A DNA stretch of 64,000 bases. Source: Omphiscola glabra. Taxonomy: Eukaryota > Mollusca > Gastropoda > Lymnaeidae. The DNA is taken from positions 52,739,350 to 52,803,349 of the forward strand of contig OZ024795.1 of assembly GCA_964017045.1 (NCBI GenBank), in the 5' to 3' direction. Of this stretch, positions 1 to 9,522 are shown one piece after another. The notes beneath the pieces were generated by a model, which was given only the letters and a program-made list of their open reading frames with translations, ran no database searches and was not told the origin of the DNA. A program made the position numbers and the translations under genes. How positions within the stretch are numbered: the stretch's first letter is position 1; each line of letters begins with the position of its first letter.

Positions 1-108
1 TTCAGTTTATATGAACCTTGGAATTTATAGGAACCGTTCAGTTTATAGGAACCTTGGAATGTATAGGAACCGTTCAGTTTATAGGAAACTTGGAATTTAG
101 ACCATTTG
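1..108. repeat. 36-bp minisatellite, about 3 copies
   Basis: Direct repeats of a 36-bp unit containing TTCAGTTTATAGGAACC start at 1, 37 and 73. The array is cut by the left edge of the window, so its true length is unknown. Copies differ by a few substitutions. Confidence 0.85.
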
Positions 109-266
109 GAATGCTCCTGGTTGAAAATGTTTATTTAATCATAGTTCTCTGTTTGTAAGCTGGACATTAACATGTAAAATTAAATGATATCAAAATAAAT
201 TCCCTTTTGTCCAATTAAAGATTCTTAATCAACTTAATCTAAATCTTTCATACAATCATTACTTTT

Positions 267-350
267 GGCTATATGTGGTTCTGTTTTATTATAGGCTATA
301 TGTGGTTCTGTTTTACTATAGGCAATATGTGGTTCTGTTTTACTATAGGC
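267..350. repeat. 27-bp minisatellite, 3 copies
   Basis: Three direct copies of a unit containing TATGTGGTTCTGTTTTA followed by CTATAGG. They differ at only two or three positions. Confidence 0.85.
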
Positions 351-404
351 TGTGTTACTAAATTCTCTCGTTTCCTTTTTGTCATATTCAATGTAATAGT
401 GGAA

Positions 405-662
405 ATGTATAAATGGAATACTTGGTAGAATGTATAAATGGAACACTTGGTAGAATGTATAAATGGGACACTTGTATATAAATGGAACACTTGGTAGAAT
501 GTATAAATGGGACACTTGGTAGAATGTATAAATGGGACACTTGTTTATAAATAGGACACTTGGTAGAATGTATAAAGGGACACTTGGTAGAATGTATAAA
601 TGGGACACTTGTATATAAATGGAACACTTGGTTAGAATGTATAAATAGGGTGGGGGGGGGGG
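405..662. repeat. 24-bp minisatellite ending in a poly-G run
   Basis: About ten imperfect copies of a unit with core GGTAGAATGTATAAATGG and ACACTT. Some copies are shortened and carry TGTATATAAATGG instead. The array ends in a run of 11 G (652-662). The minus-strand open frame across it is a translation of the repeat, not a gene. Confidence 0.85.
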
Positions 663-910
663 TAAACATGTAGGAGAAAACTCTTCTGACACCCTACGGA
701 AGTTGCCATGTATTGGTTGCGTATAAACTTTAAAAAAGTCTTTATCTCATTAGTTATGTGGTATGAACTGTTTCAAGAGGGGGCGGACATACATTATCTC
801 TATGTTATCAACAATCGTCATTTGTGTGGGTCTGTCGGTGAGTCTCACGTTTTTTATGTCATCGCCTAGTTCTAAGTCACCATCGACTCCGGGCATTACC
901 CAGTTATACA

Positions 911-1041
911 AATACGTGTGGCTACATCTGAACATATAGTCCTATACTCTCTATGCCAGGCATGTGTGGTTACATCTGAACATATAGTCCTATACTCTCT
1001 ATGCCAGGTATGTGTGGTTACATCTGAACATATAGTCCTAT
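911..1041. repeat. 48-bp minisatellite, left part of an array split by the LTR element
   Basis: Two and a half copies of a 48-bp unit with core ATAGTCCTATACTCTC and TGTGTGGTTA. The array breaks off within a unit exactly where the retrotransposon starts and resumes in the same unit at 7654. The downstream part uses a 55-bp version with a 7-bp insertion around CCGTACCGGG. Confidence 0.9.
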
Positions 1042-1643
1042 TATTACGGACCGTTATAGATGGAGAATTTAATCTCTTAATTTTAGACTATGGCTCGTTC
1101 TAGAAACAGTCCATAATAAAGGACGATACCAACGTTTAAAAAATAATACCAAATAAAACGACAATCAAGGCCAGAGCTAATTACAATTAATAACTTTTTA
1201 ATTTGTGAACTTCAATTAAATAATAACAGCAAGAGAAATATAATTAAAATTATAAACTTACAGATTTGCTGGTACCGGTACTGTATATCAAAATACAATG
1301 AGCACAAAATTGTACGAGGAAATAAAAATCTCTACACACAACAAAGTATAATCACACATAGCATGCCTCGTAATCAAGGAAAGGAAAATCTCTCTATCTC
1401 TATCGGTCAGCCCTTTTTATAGGCAGTTTCAGATGATCATTCTGGAAATGGAACACACAGTCTTACTGTTTCCCACATTTTATAGATTGTTCTATCATGT
1501 TCCACAGAAACGGATGATAGTAAACAAAAGTATCATCAAAGGGATATTTTTTCTAGCCGCCCCAACACGGGACCGACTTGAAAGAGGTCATGCACGTGGA
1601 AGGCGGGCAAAGTGTGTCTCAAAATACGTCATCCCTTATAACA
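1042..1643 (-). repeat. 3' LTR of the retrotransposon
   Basis: In element orientation it starts TGTTATAAGG, directly after the polypurine tract, and ends CCGTAATA. It is 602 bp against 601 bp for the other LTR. A TATA-like TATAAAAAGGG lies on the minus strand at 1411-1421. A CRE-like TGACGT sits close to the LTR start. The + strand open frame at 1433-1768 is not a gene. Confidence 0.95.
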
Positions 1644-1654
1644 CCTCCCCTCTT
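1644..1654 (-). promoter_or_regulatory. Polypurine tract (plus-strand primer)
   Basis: On the minus strand AAGAGGGGAGG immediately precedes the TG that opens the 3' LTR. This is the expected place and composition for the primer of second-strand synthesis, and it fixes the LTR boundary. Confidence 0.8.
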
Positions 1655-1797
1655 AAAAGAAAAAATTTCATTTTTCGAAAAATCGAATTCTTTTCCATTA
1701 AACAAGTACAAGAAAATAAACTTCTTACTTTAAAAAAAATATTAAACAAGCTTCTTAATAGCTTATAATCAACTACATAATTTTTGTGCAGAGAAAA

Positions 1798-2910
1798 TTA
1801 ATTTCTGGACAAAGTATCAGCAATCACATTATCTTTGCCTTTGATATGTTTTATGTCCAAATTATATTCTTGTAAAAATAGACTCCATCTTAACAATCTT
1901 TGATTTTTGGAAACCATCTTATTCAAAAATGTTAAAGGATTGTGATCAGTAAAAACAAGTACTGAATGTAAGGAACAACTGACATAAAAATCAAATTGTT
2001 GTAGAGCAAGAATTAAACCTAAACATTCTTTTTCTACAGTGGAATAATTTTTCTGATGGGAGTTAAATTTCTTTGAAAAATAACAAACAGGATGATCTAC
2101 ACTGTGGTCATCTTCTTGAAAAAGAACTGCACCAATGCCAACATCACTGGCATCTACAGCTAATTTAAACTGTTTGTTAAAGTCTGGTGCAATGAGAACA
2201 GGAGCATTAGCTAGTATTCTTTTAATGTTTTCGAATGCTTCCTGACAGGCATCTGACCAATGAAATTTTGCATTTTTCTTTAACATATTACTTAGGGGAG
2301 AAGCAATAACTGAGAAATTTTTGCAAAATTTTCTATAGTAACCTGCCATTCCCAAAAATCTCATTAACCCTTTTCTAGTAGTGGGTGGTGGAAGTGCTGC
2401 AATAGCATTTATCTTAGCTTGAACAGGTTTTACATGACCTTGACCCACTATGTGACCTAAATATTCCACAGTTGCATGACAAAATTCACACTTATTTAAA
2501 TTTACAGTTAAATTTGCCTGCAAGAATTTTGTAAACAGAGATCTTAATTGGTTTACATGTTTGGAAAAATCTTGACTGTAAATAATTACATCATCAATAT
2601 AGGCGCTGCAATTTTCCTGGTCAGCAATAATGTTGTTAACTAGACGTTGGAATGTAGCTGGGGCATTTTTCATTCCAAACGGCATTACTTTATATTGGTA
2701 TAAACCATCTGGAGTACAAAAAGCAGAGACTTCTTTTGCTCTGTCAGTTAGAGGAACCTGCCAATAACCTGATAGAAGGTCTATCTTGGTTACATATTTG
2801 GCATCGCCTATTCGATCTATAAGATCGTCTATCCTTGGAATCGGAAAGGAATCAGACTTGGTAACTGAAGTCACTTTCCTGAAATCAGTGCAAAACCTGT
2901 AACTTTTGTC
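1798..2910 (-). CDS. Reverse transcriptase-RNase H part of Pol, in a shifted frame
   Basis: This frame continues Pol after a +1 frame change at 2909-2914. There is no ATG at its start; the first in-frame codon after the shift is GAC (2908-2910), giving DKSYRFCTDFRK, a typical RT segment. Numbering from the GTG at 2874 (358 aa to the stop), RT has SGYWQVPL near residue 35 and the catalytic YIDD at 92-95. The connection domain with LGHIV and FLGMAGYYRKF follows. RNase H acidic residues are visible at D241 (VDASDVGIGAVLF), E281 (TVEKE), D310 (FTDHNPL) and D352 (IADTLSR). It ends shortly before the polypurine tract, so no integrase follows RT. The product would copy element RNA into DNA and remove the RNA strand in the cytoplasmic particle. 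All key residues are present; only the frame break is odd. It could be expressed by frameshifting or be a recent mutation. Confidence 0.9.
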   Translation of the reverse strand, partial: DKSYRFCTDFRKVTSVTKSDSFPIPRIDDLIDRIGDAKYVTKIDLLSGYWQVPLTDRAKEVSAFCTPDGLYQYKVMPFGMKNAPATFQRLVNNIIADQENCSAYIDDVIIYSQDFSKHVNQLRSLFTKFLQANLTVNLNKCEFCHATVEYLGHIVGQGHVKPVQAKINAIAALPPPTTRKGLMRFLGMAGYYRKFCKNFSVIASPLSNMLKKNAKFHWSDACQEAFENIKRILANAPVLIAPDFNKQFKLAVDASDVGIGAVLFQEDDHSVDHPVCYFSKKFNSHQKNYSTVEKECLGLILALQQFDFYVSCSLHSVLVFTDHNPLTFLNKMVSKNQRLLRWSLFLQEYNLDIKHIKGKDNVIADTLSRN

Positions 2911-5900
2911 AGGCTTTGGGGACTAAAATACATGGAGAACTCCAGTTACTAGAGCTTGGTTCAATTATATCATTTTCAAGCATGTATTTTATTTCAGACC
3001 GGATTACTTCAAGTTTTTCCGGATTGACCCTATAGGGGTGTTGCTTGACCGGAACTGCATTGCCAATGTCAACATCATGTACAGCAATGTTGGTTTTATT
3101 AGGGACATCAGGAAAAAGTGAAACAAAATCTGCAATAACAGACTTGATAACATTTTTTTCCGACAATGACAAATGTCCAAGTTTCTGATCAATATTGGCT
3201 AGTATTTCTGAATTTGTAAGTTTGTAATGACCAACTTTTTCTGGGACACTGTCAAATATTTCAGTAACATTTTCTTTAGGTACTGAAGTTACAGTTGAGA
3301 TTGTGTTAACATTAGTTTCTGAGGATGGACAATTGTCATCACATTTTCTTTCTACATATTCTTTTAACATGTTAATGTGACATAACTGTTTCTTTCTTTT
3401 ACGATCTGGTGTTAACACAATGTAATTTAAGTCATTAAGTTTGGACTCAACTACATAAGGACCAAAATATCTAGCTTGTAGTGCCTGTCCTGGTATTGGC
3501 AAAAGTACAAGCACTTTGTCCCCTGAAGCAAACTGTCTGAATTTGGACTTTTTGTCATACCAAACTTTCATTTTGGATTGAGAATCCTTCAAATGTGACT
3601 TAGCCAAATTAACGGCGTTAAAAAGTTTAGTTTTAAACTTTAGGACATAGTCCAAAAGTCCTTCAGTGGGTGTCGATGACATCCACGTGTCTTTTAAAAG
3701 TTTAAGGGGGCCTCGAACCGTATGGCCAAACACCAGTTCGAAGGGGCTGAATCCAAGTGATTCTTGAACTGCTTCTCTTGCGGCGAACAGTAGCATGTTG
3801 ATCCCTTCATCCCAGTCTTTCTCTTGTTCTAGGCAGTACGTTCTCATCATGTTCTTTAATGTCTGATGGAATCGCTCAAGTGCTCCCTGCGACTCAGGAT
3901 GATACGCACTCGACAAGCAGTGTTCTATACCCAATTGGTTCATCACTTGTTTGAATAGTCCAGCCTTGAAGTTGGTTCCTTGGTCAGACTGTACAGACTT
4001 CGGAAGACCAAACAATGTAAAAAACTTCGTCAGGGCTTTGACGATGTTCGGAGTCTTGATATTGCGAAGAGGAATAGCTTCTGGGAACCTTGTTGATGCA
4101 CACATGATTGTCAGCAAATATTGGTGACCTGATTTTGTCTTCGGCAGAGGCCCAACGCAGTCTATTATGACGCGACTGAAAGGTTCTTCAAACGCTGGAA
4201 TGGGTTGAAGAGGAGCTGCTGGTATCTTCTGATTTGGTTTCCCTACCACTTGACAAGTATGACATGATCTGCAGTAGTCCACCACATCTTTCTTGATTTT
4301 GGGCCAAAAGAAGTGTGACGTAATTTTGTGATATGTTTTGTTGACTCCCAAATGGCCTGAAAGTGGTGAATCATGGGCTAAGTTGAGGACTTCGTTCCTG
4401 TAAATTGCAGGAACAACAATTTGGTGAACAAGCCTCCAATCTTCGTCAGCTTTGGCGTCTGGAGGTCGCCATTTCCTCATAAGTATGTCATCTTGTAAAA
4501 AGTAACAAACAGGGAATTGCTCAGCTTCTTCTTCGGTCATAGCGTTCTCTCGGAGTTTAACGATTTCTGGATCATTCTTCTGCTCTTCAATGAGCTGTGT
4601 TCGAGTTGGTGTTTTGTGATCCTTTGATTCTTCATTCAGTTGGGCAAAAAAGGTCGTTCCCAGATCAATTTCAGATTGAATTTTATTACTTTTTGGTGAA
4701 CTCTCTTCTTTGGAGATCTTCAAACTCATTGCCCTGGTAACAGCGCATGCTGTATATATTTCTGGATCTTCTTCTGGAGATTCAATGAGACAGGGTTCTT
4801 GAGTTACGATGGGTTCGGCTATCACCTTCCCACTAGCTAAGTCGTTGCCTAGCAACAACGAGATGCCGTCCAATGGTAATGTTGGTCGGACACCTACAAC
4901 AGCAGGTCCGGACACTAGGTCTGATTTGAGTTGGATGAAATGTAGAGGTACATCAATACATCCTAGTTCTACGCCTTTCAACAGTATGTTGCTTCCAGTA
5001 GCAGTTGATGCAGATAAGGGAAGTATACCCTCTAGTAATAAGGACTGTGAAGCACCTGTATCTCTTAGGATTTTGATTGGTCGTAGACTGGAAAGATCAC
5101 CTGGCAGTGATACAAATCCTTCCGATATGAAAGGCATGAAGTCTTGTATGACATCAGTGTTTTCTGATGTGGAATTTTGGACCTTGGTAGAAAAACTCTT
5201 GTTGGAGTCTTGAGAACATTCGGCTAGGGTAGAGGAAGTAAAACTCTGTGTGGAGTCGTCAAAACTTGCACTCAAGTCCTCAGTAAGACGCCCTCTGGAG
5301 GTAGACCTCTTCTCGGAGCAAAAGGATCTTGGCGACAAGCTCATAAAACTCGCAGTCGAAGCAGGAACTTGGCTGGAGTCGGTAAAACTAGCCTTATTGT
5401 TCATATTGAAACTCTTTGATGAGTTGTGACAAACCTCTTTGAAGTTTGTATGGACATCTGGAGAGCCAAACTTTTTGACTTTTGAAAATGTGTTTCCAGA
5501 TGTATGACGAGACGTACAAGCGGAGACTTTGTGTGGTGTACCAGGATGTGTGGTCTTCTCAGTTTTCTTCTTGAGTTTCCAACACTCATCCCTCGTATGT
5601 CCTTCTTTTTTACAGTAGGCACATGTTTCTTTTGCACTCATTTCTTTTGTACCGGCCTTATATGGTTTTTGCGGAGGTTTGCTGTAAGTCAATGTTGTTG
5701 CCTTGTTTTGCCTGTCTTTTCTGGTGTCAAATGGGTTCTTTGAGAGTTGACGCGTGATGGTGAAGTCATCAGCTAACACTGCTGCCGTATGTGCGTCACC
5801 TTCGCCACGGTCTGCAATATGTGTTCGTACTTCTTCACGAACACAATTCTTAAACTCTTCCATCAGAATTAGGTTCTTGAACTTTTTGAAGTCTGTGTCA

Positions 5901-6721
5901 GTGTTCGTTGCGTGCAGCCATTTATCCAGGAGTCGTTCCTTTTCCCGGAGGAACTCAACGTGAGTTTGGCCATCCCGTTTCCACAGCTCCCTAAACTTTT
6001 TACGGTATGCTTCGGGGACACATTCATAAGCCTTAAGTATTAAGGATTTAACAATGTTATAGTCCCCACGCTGTTCCGCATTCAAGGACACAAAAACTTC
6101 GGCTGCCCTGCCAGTCAGAGCCGGCTGCAGTAAGGTAGACCACATGTTTTCAGGGATTTTAAAATTTGGGGCAGTAATTTCAAACTGTGCAAAATATTGG
6201 TCCACCTCTTTTTCTGCAAATTTCGGTATTACTTTTGCAAATTTAATTGCATCGCAACCCTGACCGGCTGGAGCCGTGAGTCTATTTTCCATTGCTCCCA
6301 AATGGGCCTTAATTTCCATTTCTTTTAATTTTATTTGCAGTTCTAGCTCCATTCGTTTAAGCTCTCGTTCTTTTTCTTCTTTCTCTCTCTGAGCATCTAG
6401 CTCCATTTGTTTAAACTTTCGTTCTTTTTCTTCTTTCTCTCTCTGAGCATCTAGCTCCATTTGTTTAAGCTTCAGTTGGAGCTCCATACTAGGATCTTGA
6501 GGTTGTGCGACTGAGGCCAGCTCGTCCTCAGACAACATATCCTCATCCACGAAGTGGACAATGATCATATCTCTTACAGTCTTTTTTACTGCTGAATGAG
6601 CTACACTTATTCCTAACTCCTTAGCAATGGAAAATAGCTCCCTTCTAGAACACTGGTCTAATGCCTCTACTGATGGATTATTAATATCAAAATCCATTTT
6701 GACACAGGCAAAACACAACAC
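2909..6721 (-). CDS. Gag-protease-integrase polyprotein with RT N-terminus
   Basis: A 1270-residue frame. The first ATG is at 6721; a second at residue 9 (MDFDINNPSVEALDQ) could be the true start. Domains in order: an N-terminal segment; a Glu/Lys-rich coiled coil (about 75-145) containing a near-exact 20-residue duplication; a SCAN-like capsid (about 165-325); one CCHC zinc knuckle CAYCKKEGHTRDEC (about 366-379); an aspartic protease with DTGAS (about 553-557); an integrase HHCC finger (about 777-820); an integrase core with D (IIDCVG, about 853), D (QSDQGTNF, about 910) and E (GALERFH, about 948); a GPY/F motif (YFGPYVV, about 1085); then the RT N-terminus ending SSPCILVPKA and a UGA stop. 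The product would form particles, mature itself and integrate the DNA copy. Integrase before RT is the striking feature. Gag and Pol share one frame with no stop between them. Confidence 0.93.
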   Translation of the reverse strand: MLCFACVKMDFDINNPSVEALDQCSRRELFSIAKELGISVAHSAVKKTVRDMIIVHFVDEDMLSEDELASVAQPQDPSMELQLKLKQMELDAQREKEEKERKFKQMELDAQREKEEKERELKRMELELQIKLKEMEIKAHLGAMENRLTAPAGQGCDAIKFAKVIPKFAEKEVDQYFAQFEITAPNFKIPENMWSTLLQPALTGRAAEVFVSLNAEQRGDYNIVKSLILKAYECVPEAYRKKFRELWKRDGQTHVEFLREKERLLDKWLHATNTDTDFKKFKNLILMEEFKNCVREEVRTHIADRGEGDAHTAAVLADDFTITRQLSKNPFDTRKDRQNKATTLTYSKPPQKPYKAGTKEMSAKETCAYCKKEGHTRDECWKLKKKTEKTTHPGTPHKVSACTSRHTSGNTFSKVKKFGSPDVHTNFKEVCHNSSKSFNMNNKASFTDSSQVPASTASFMSLSPRSFCSEKRSTSRGRLTEDLSASFDDSTQSFTSSTLAECSQDSNKSFSTKVQNSTSENTDVIQDFMPFISEGFVSLPGDLSSLRPIKILRDTGASQSLLLEGILPLSASTATGSNILLKGVELGCIDVPLHFIQLKSDLVSGPAVVGVRPTLPLDGISLLLGNDLASGKVIAEPIVTQEPCLIESPEEDPEIYTACAVTRAMSLKISKEESSPKSNKIQSEIDLGTTFFAQLNEESKDHKTPTRTQLIEEQKNDPEIVKLRENAMTEEEAEQFPVCYFLQDDILMRKWRPPDAKADEDWRLVHQIVVPAIYRNEVLNLAHDSPLSGHLGVNKTYHKITSHFFWPKIKKDVVDYCRSCHTCQVVGKPNQKIPAAPLQPIPAFEEPFSRVIIDCVGPLPKTKSGHQYLLTIMCASTRFPEAIPLRNIKTPNIVKALTKFFTLFGLPKSVQSDQGTNFKAGLFKQVMNQLGIEHCLSSAYHPESQGALERFHQTLKNMMRTYCLEQEKDWDEGINMLLFAAREAVQESLGFSPFELVFGHTVRGPLKLLKDTWMSSTPTEGLLDYVLKFKTKLFNAVNLAKSHLKDSQSKMKVWYDKKSKFRQFASGDKVLVLLPIPGQALQARYFGPYVVESKLNDLNYIVLTPDRKRKKQLCHINMLKEYVERKCDDNCPSSETNVNTISTVTSVPKENVTEIFDSVPEKVGHYKLTNSEILANIDQKLGHLSLSEKNVIKSVIADFVSLFPDVPNKTNIAVHDVDIGNAVPVKQHPYRVNPEKLEVIRSEIKYMLENDIIEPSSSNWSSPCILVPKA

Positions 6722-7052
6722 TAAGTTTTATAAAAGTTTAAACTTAATGAACACACTTATAAAATATTCTTTTATTTAAAATTGCAACTAGCTCTGTTGT
6801 TGGTATCGTTAACAATATGGTATCGTATACTAAATTTTAGTCTTAGTAAATTAAAGAAAACAGTGGGTCAAAAATCCATAAACACTCAATTTATTATTGG
6901 TGTATTTATAAAAGTATGGATTCAAAATATCTCAGAACAAGCAAACCAATTTTGTTATTGGTGCTAATGAGAAATAAACAATATGGATTCTATATCCACG
7001 GAAGAGCCCCCAATTTATTGTGGGGCTTCTTTGCCGGACGATGCCCACAATT
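6722..7052 (-). other. Leader between 5' LTR and Gag start
   Basis: A 331-bp untranslated leader. The primer-binding site should lie beside 7052. On the minus strand the first bases after the LTR read AATTGTGGGCATCG, and a second TGG-starting stretch (TTGGGGGCTCTTCC) lies further in. I could not match either to a particular tRNA. Part of the LTR edge (CACAATTTATT on +) is imperfectly repeated at about 7010-7021. Confidence 0.7.
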
Positions 7053-7653
7053 TATTACGGACCGTTATAGATGGAGAATTTAATCTCTTAATTTTAGACT
7101 ATGGCTCGTTCTAGAAACAGTCCATAATAAAGGACGATACCAACGTTTAAAAATAATACCAAATAAAACGACAATCAAGGCCAGAGCTAATTACAATTAA
7201 TAACTTTTTAATTTGTGAACTTCAATTAAATAATAACAGCAAGAGAAATATAATTAAAATTATAAACTTACAGATTTGCTGGTACCGGTACTGTATATCA
7301 AAATACAATGAGCACAAAATTGTACGAGGAAATAAAAATCTCTACACACAACAAAGTATAATCACACATAGCATGCCTCGTAATCAAGGAAAGGAAAATC
7401 TCTCTCTCTCTATCGGTCAGCCCTTTTTATAGGCAGTTTCAGATGATCATTCTGGAAATGGAACACACAGTCTTACTGTTTCCCACATTTTATAGATTGT
7501 TCTATCATGTTCCACAGAAACGGATGATAGTAAACAAAAGTATCATCAAAGGGATATTTTTTCTAGCCGCCCCAACACGGGACCGACTTGAAAGAGGTCA
7601 TGCACGTGGAAGGCGGGCAAAGTGTGTCTCAAAATACGTCATCCCTTATAACA
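7053..7653 (-). repeat. 5' LTR of the retrotransposon
   Basis: 601 bp, matching 1042-1643 apart from one missing A in an A-run and one T/A difference in a CT-rich stretch. It starts TGTTATAAGG in element orientation. Confidence 0.95.
7421..7431 (-). promoter_or_regulatory. TATA box of the 5' LTR promoter
   Basis: TATAAAAAGGG on the minus strand inside the 5' LTR, oriented toward Gag. Transcription would be expected to start about 25-30 bases downstream, near 7390-7400. The same motif is in the 3' LTR at 1411-1421. Confidence 0.6.
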
Positions 7654-7870
7654 CCTATACTCTCTATGCCCCGTACCGGGTATGTGTGGTTACATCTGAA
7701 CACATAGTCCTATACTCTCTATGCCCCGTACCGGGTATGTGTGGTTAAATCTGAACATATAGTCCTATACTCTCTATGCCCCGTACCGGGTATGTGTGGT
7801 TACATCTGAACATATAGTCCTATACTCTCTATGCAACGTACCGGGTATGTGTGGTTAAATTGGATCATAT
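7654..7870. repeat. 55-bp minisatellite, right part of the split array
   Basis: About four copies of the 55-bp version of the 911-1041 unit, with CCCCGTACCGGGTATG inserted into the shared core. The last copy is diverged. Confidence 0.9.
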
Positions 7871-8484
7871 CGTCTTAACCCTCAATGATATGTTTGATTA
7901 CGTCTCAATCGTCAAATTTATTTTTAAAAATTTACGTTGAGAAAAAAAATTTACTTTTTTTAGAACTATTATTTAATCACAAAGGGAACTGTAGCGTTCA
8001 CAAATAGTCTTGTTACTTTTACGTCAAGTCAAAATGTTAAGGAAGAAATGTGAATTTAAAACCACTATACTAACATGTGTGCTATTATTATATGTCAATG
8101 TCACGTGTGTTATTATTATCGGTCCTGTCACTTTGATTGCGGAGTGACATGTGAGACGGGGTTTAGGGGCGGGGCCTCAGTGAGCCCCTCCCCGGGAAAG
8201 TTTTGTTCAATTCAAAATGAAGGGGTAAATTTTTGAGTAAACCTGAATTTAGTTTTGCATTATTCTACTCGGCGAAAAAAGAGAAGAAATTCTGGTGGAA
8301 ATGTAGGTGTCCCTGGACCTGGCTGTGTTTAGGCGGCTAAACTGTCCGAAGATAGTTTAATATTCAGTAACAATATGTGGAACTTGATTCCGTTAGAAGT
8401 TTGGGGCCCACGAGAAGCGTGAGGTTCTGGGCAACTGCCCAATGTTCCCTTGCTGTAAGGACATAATATAACTCGGTATCTCTT
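7871..8484. other. Unassigned AT-rich stretch with a GC-rich patch
   Basis: No gene recognised. A GC-rich patch at about 8155-8205 holds GGGGCGGGGCC, a GC-box-like string, but there is no coding start or other promoter evidence beside it. Confidence 0.5.
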
Positions 8485-8925
8485 TGTGGTTATATCTGGA
8501 CATACAGTCCTACACTCTCCAATGGTTATATCTGGACATACAGTGCTACACTCTCCAATGGTTATATCTGGACAAACAGTGCTACACTCTCCAATGGTTA
8601 TATCTGGACATACAGCGCTACACTCTCCAATGGTTATATCTGGACATACAGTCCTACACTCTCCAATGGTTATATCTGGGCATACAGTCCTACACTCTCC
8701 AATGGTTATATCTGGACATACAGTGCTACACTCTCCAATGGTTATATCTGGACATACAGTCCTACACTCTCCAATGGTTATATCTGGACATACAGTCCTA
8801 CACTCTCCAATGGTTATATCTGGACATACAGTCCTACACTCTCCAATGGTTATATCTGGACAGTCCTGTGCTCTCAATATCTTATATCTGGTTATCTAGA
8901 CATATAACGTTACACTCTGCATTTA
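8485..8925. repeat. 36-bp minisatellite, about 10.5 copies
   Basis: Unit of 36 bp with ATATCTGGACATACAGTCC and CTACACTCTCCAATGG. It is regular to about 8866, then degenerate. The unit is a multiple of three and lacks stops, so long frames appear on both strands; these are translation artefacts. The core is recognisably related to the 48/55-bp array at 911-1041 and 7654-7870. Confidence 0.95.
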
Positions 8926-9522
8926 TTTATTGGTGTGTGTAATATTTTTATTATCTTAATTTTTTTACCTTTATTTTTATTGTGTATGAAATTACGATAT
9001 GACTAAGATTGATCTTTTTCATCAAATATATCAACGGCTTTATTTATCATATGTCATCGTTAACAGAATATACATTTATATCTTTATTTTTTTATCGTTA
9101 AAAAATTATCAATTTTAAAAGGATGATATGTGCGCCTTTATACTTTAAAACTAGTTTTCAGACACCGGCTTTAGCAAGAATGTGTAGAGTTAACCTGGTA
9201 GCCATGAATCATAAACACAAGGATTCTCATCCTGACGGGACTTTCAAGTAAGCGTACATTTTAAGTCTCCTTGGACTTGGAACGATAAAGTGTACAAATT
9301 GCGACAACAAGAATGTAACTATTCACAGGTGCAGTGAATAAAAAGTTAGTTGAACGTTTTTGAAAATGCTGATCTTTATAATGCAACCCTTAAATTTGTA
9401 AAAAATAATGTTTGCCTATGCTCCGATCAGAGCTGAAGATGACCTATATTTATCTGGAGCAAAGTTGGCACAGAGCCCGGCCAAACAACAATCTGCTCCA
9501 CATCCCTAATCGTGGTTGATAC
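8926..9522. other. Unassigned sequence
   Basis: AT-rich DNA between two arrays. I see no coding region, RNA gene or transposon end. Confidence 0.4.

Larger units (their letters stand above)
1042..7653 (-). mobile_element. Ty3/gypsy LTR retrotransposon with integrase before RT (Gmr1-like)
   Basis: A complete element of 6.6 kb on the minus strand. In element orientation it has a 5' LTR (7053-7653), leader, a Gag-PR-IN-(RT start) frame, an RT-RNase H frame, a polypurine tract and a 3' LTR (1042-1643). The target duplication is CCTAT on the + strand (1037-1041 and 7654-7658), lying inside a 48/55-bp minisatellite; one base of ambiguity at the LTR edge also allows a 4-bp duplication. I saw one substitution and one 1-bp indel between the LTRs, which points to recent insertion. 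Domain content is Ty3/gypsy (GPY/F motif, CCHC knuckle, YIDD) but the order is the Ty1/copia one. Established knowledge: the Gmr1 clade combines these traits, and the vertebrate SCAN domain is thought to derive from Gmr1-like capsid. Clade membership here is inferred from order and a SCAN-like Gag, not from a tree. No envelope gene was seen. Confidence 0.95.

Noticed and set aside
1433..1768. 111-codon + strand frame, repeated at 7443-7748
   Set aside because: It lies inside both LTRs, antisense to the element, and has no recognisable domain.
2900..2920. A genuine antizyme gene
   Set aside because: The shift site resembles antizyme sites in form, but both frames are clearly retrotransposon RT.
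4809..5213. 134-codon + strand frame
   Set aside because: Antisense shadow of the protease region of the retrotransposon polyprotein.
8155..8205. CpG-island-like promoter
   Set aside because: A single GC-box-like string without a nearby exon, TATA box or CpG-rich stretch of usual length.
8329..8942. Frames on both strands (up to 182 codons)
   Set aside because: A 36-bp stop-free repeat opens several frames at once. Simultaneous open frames on both strands argue against coding.
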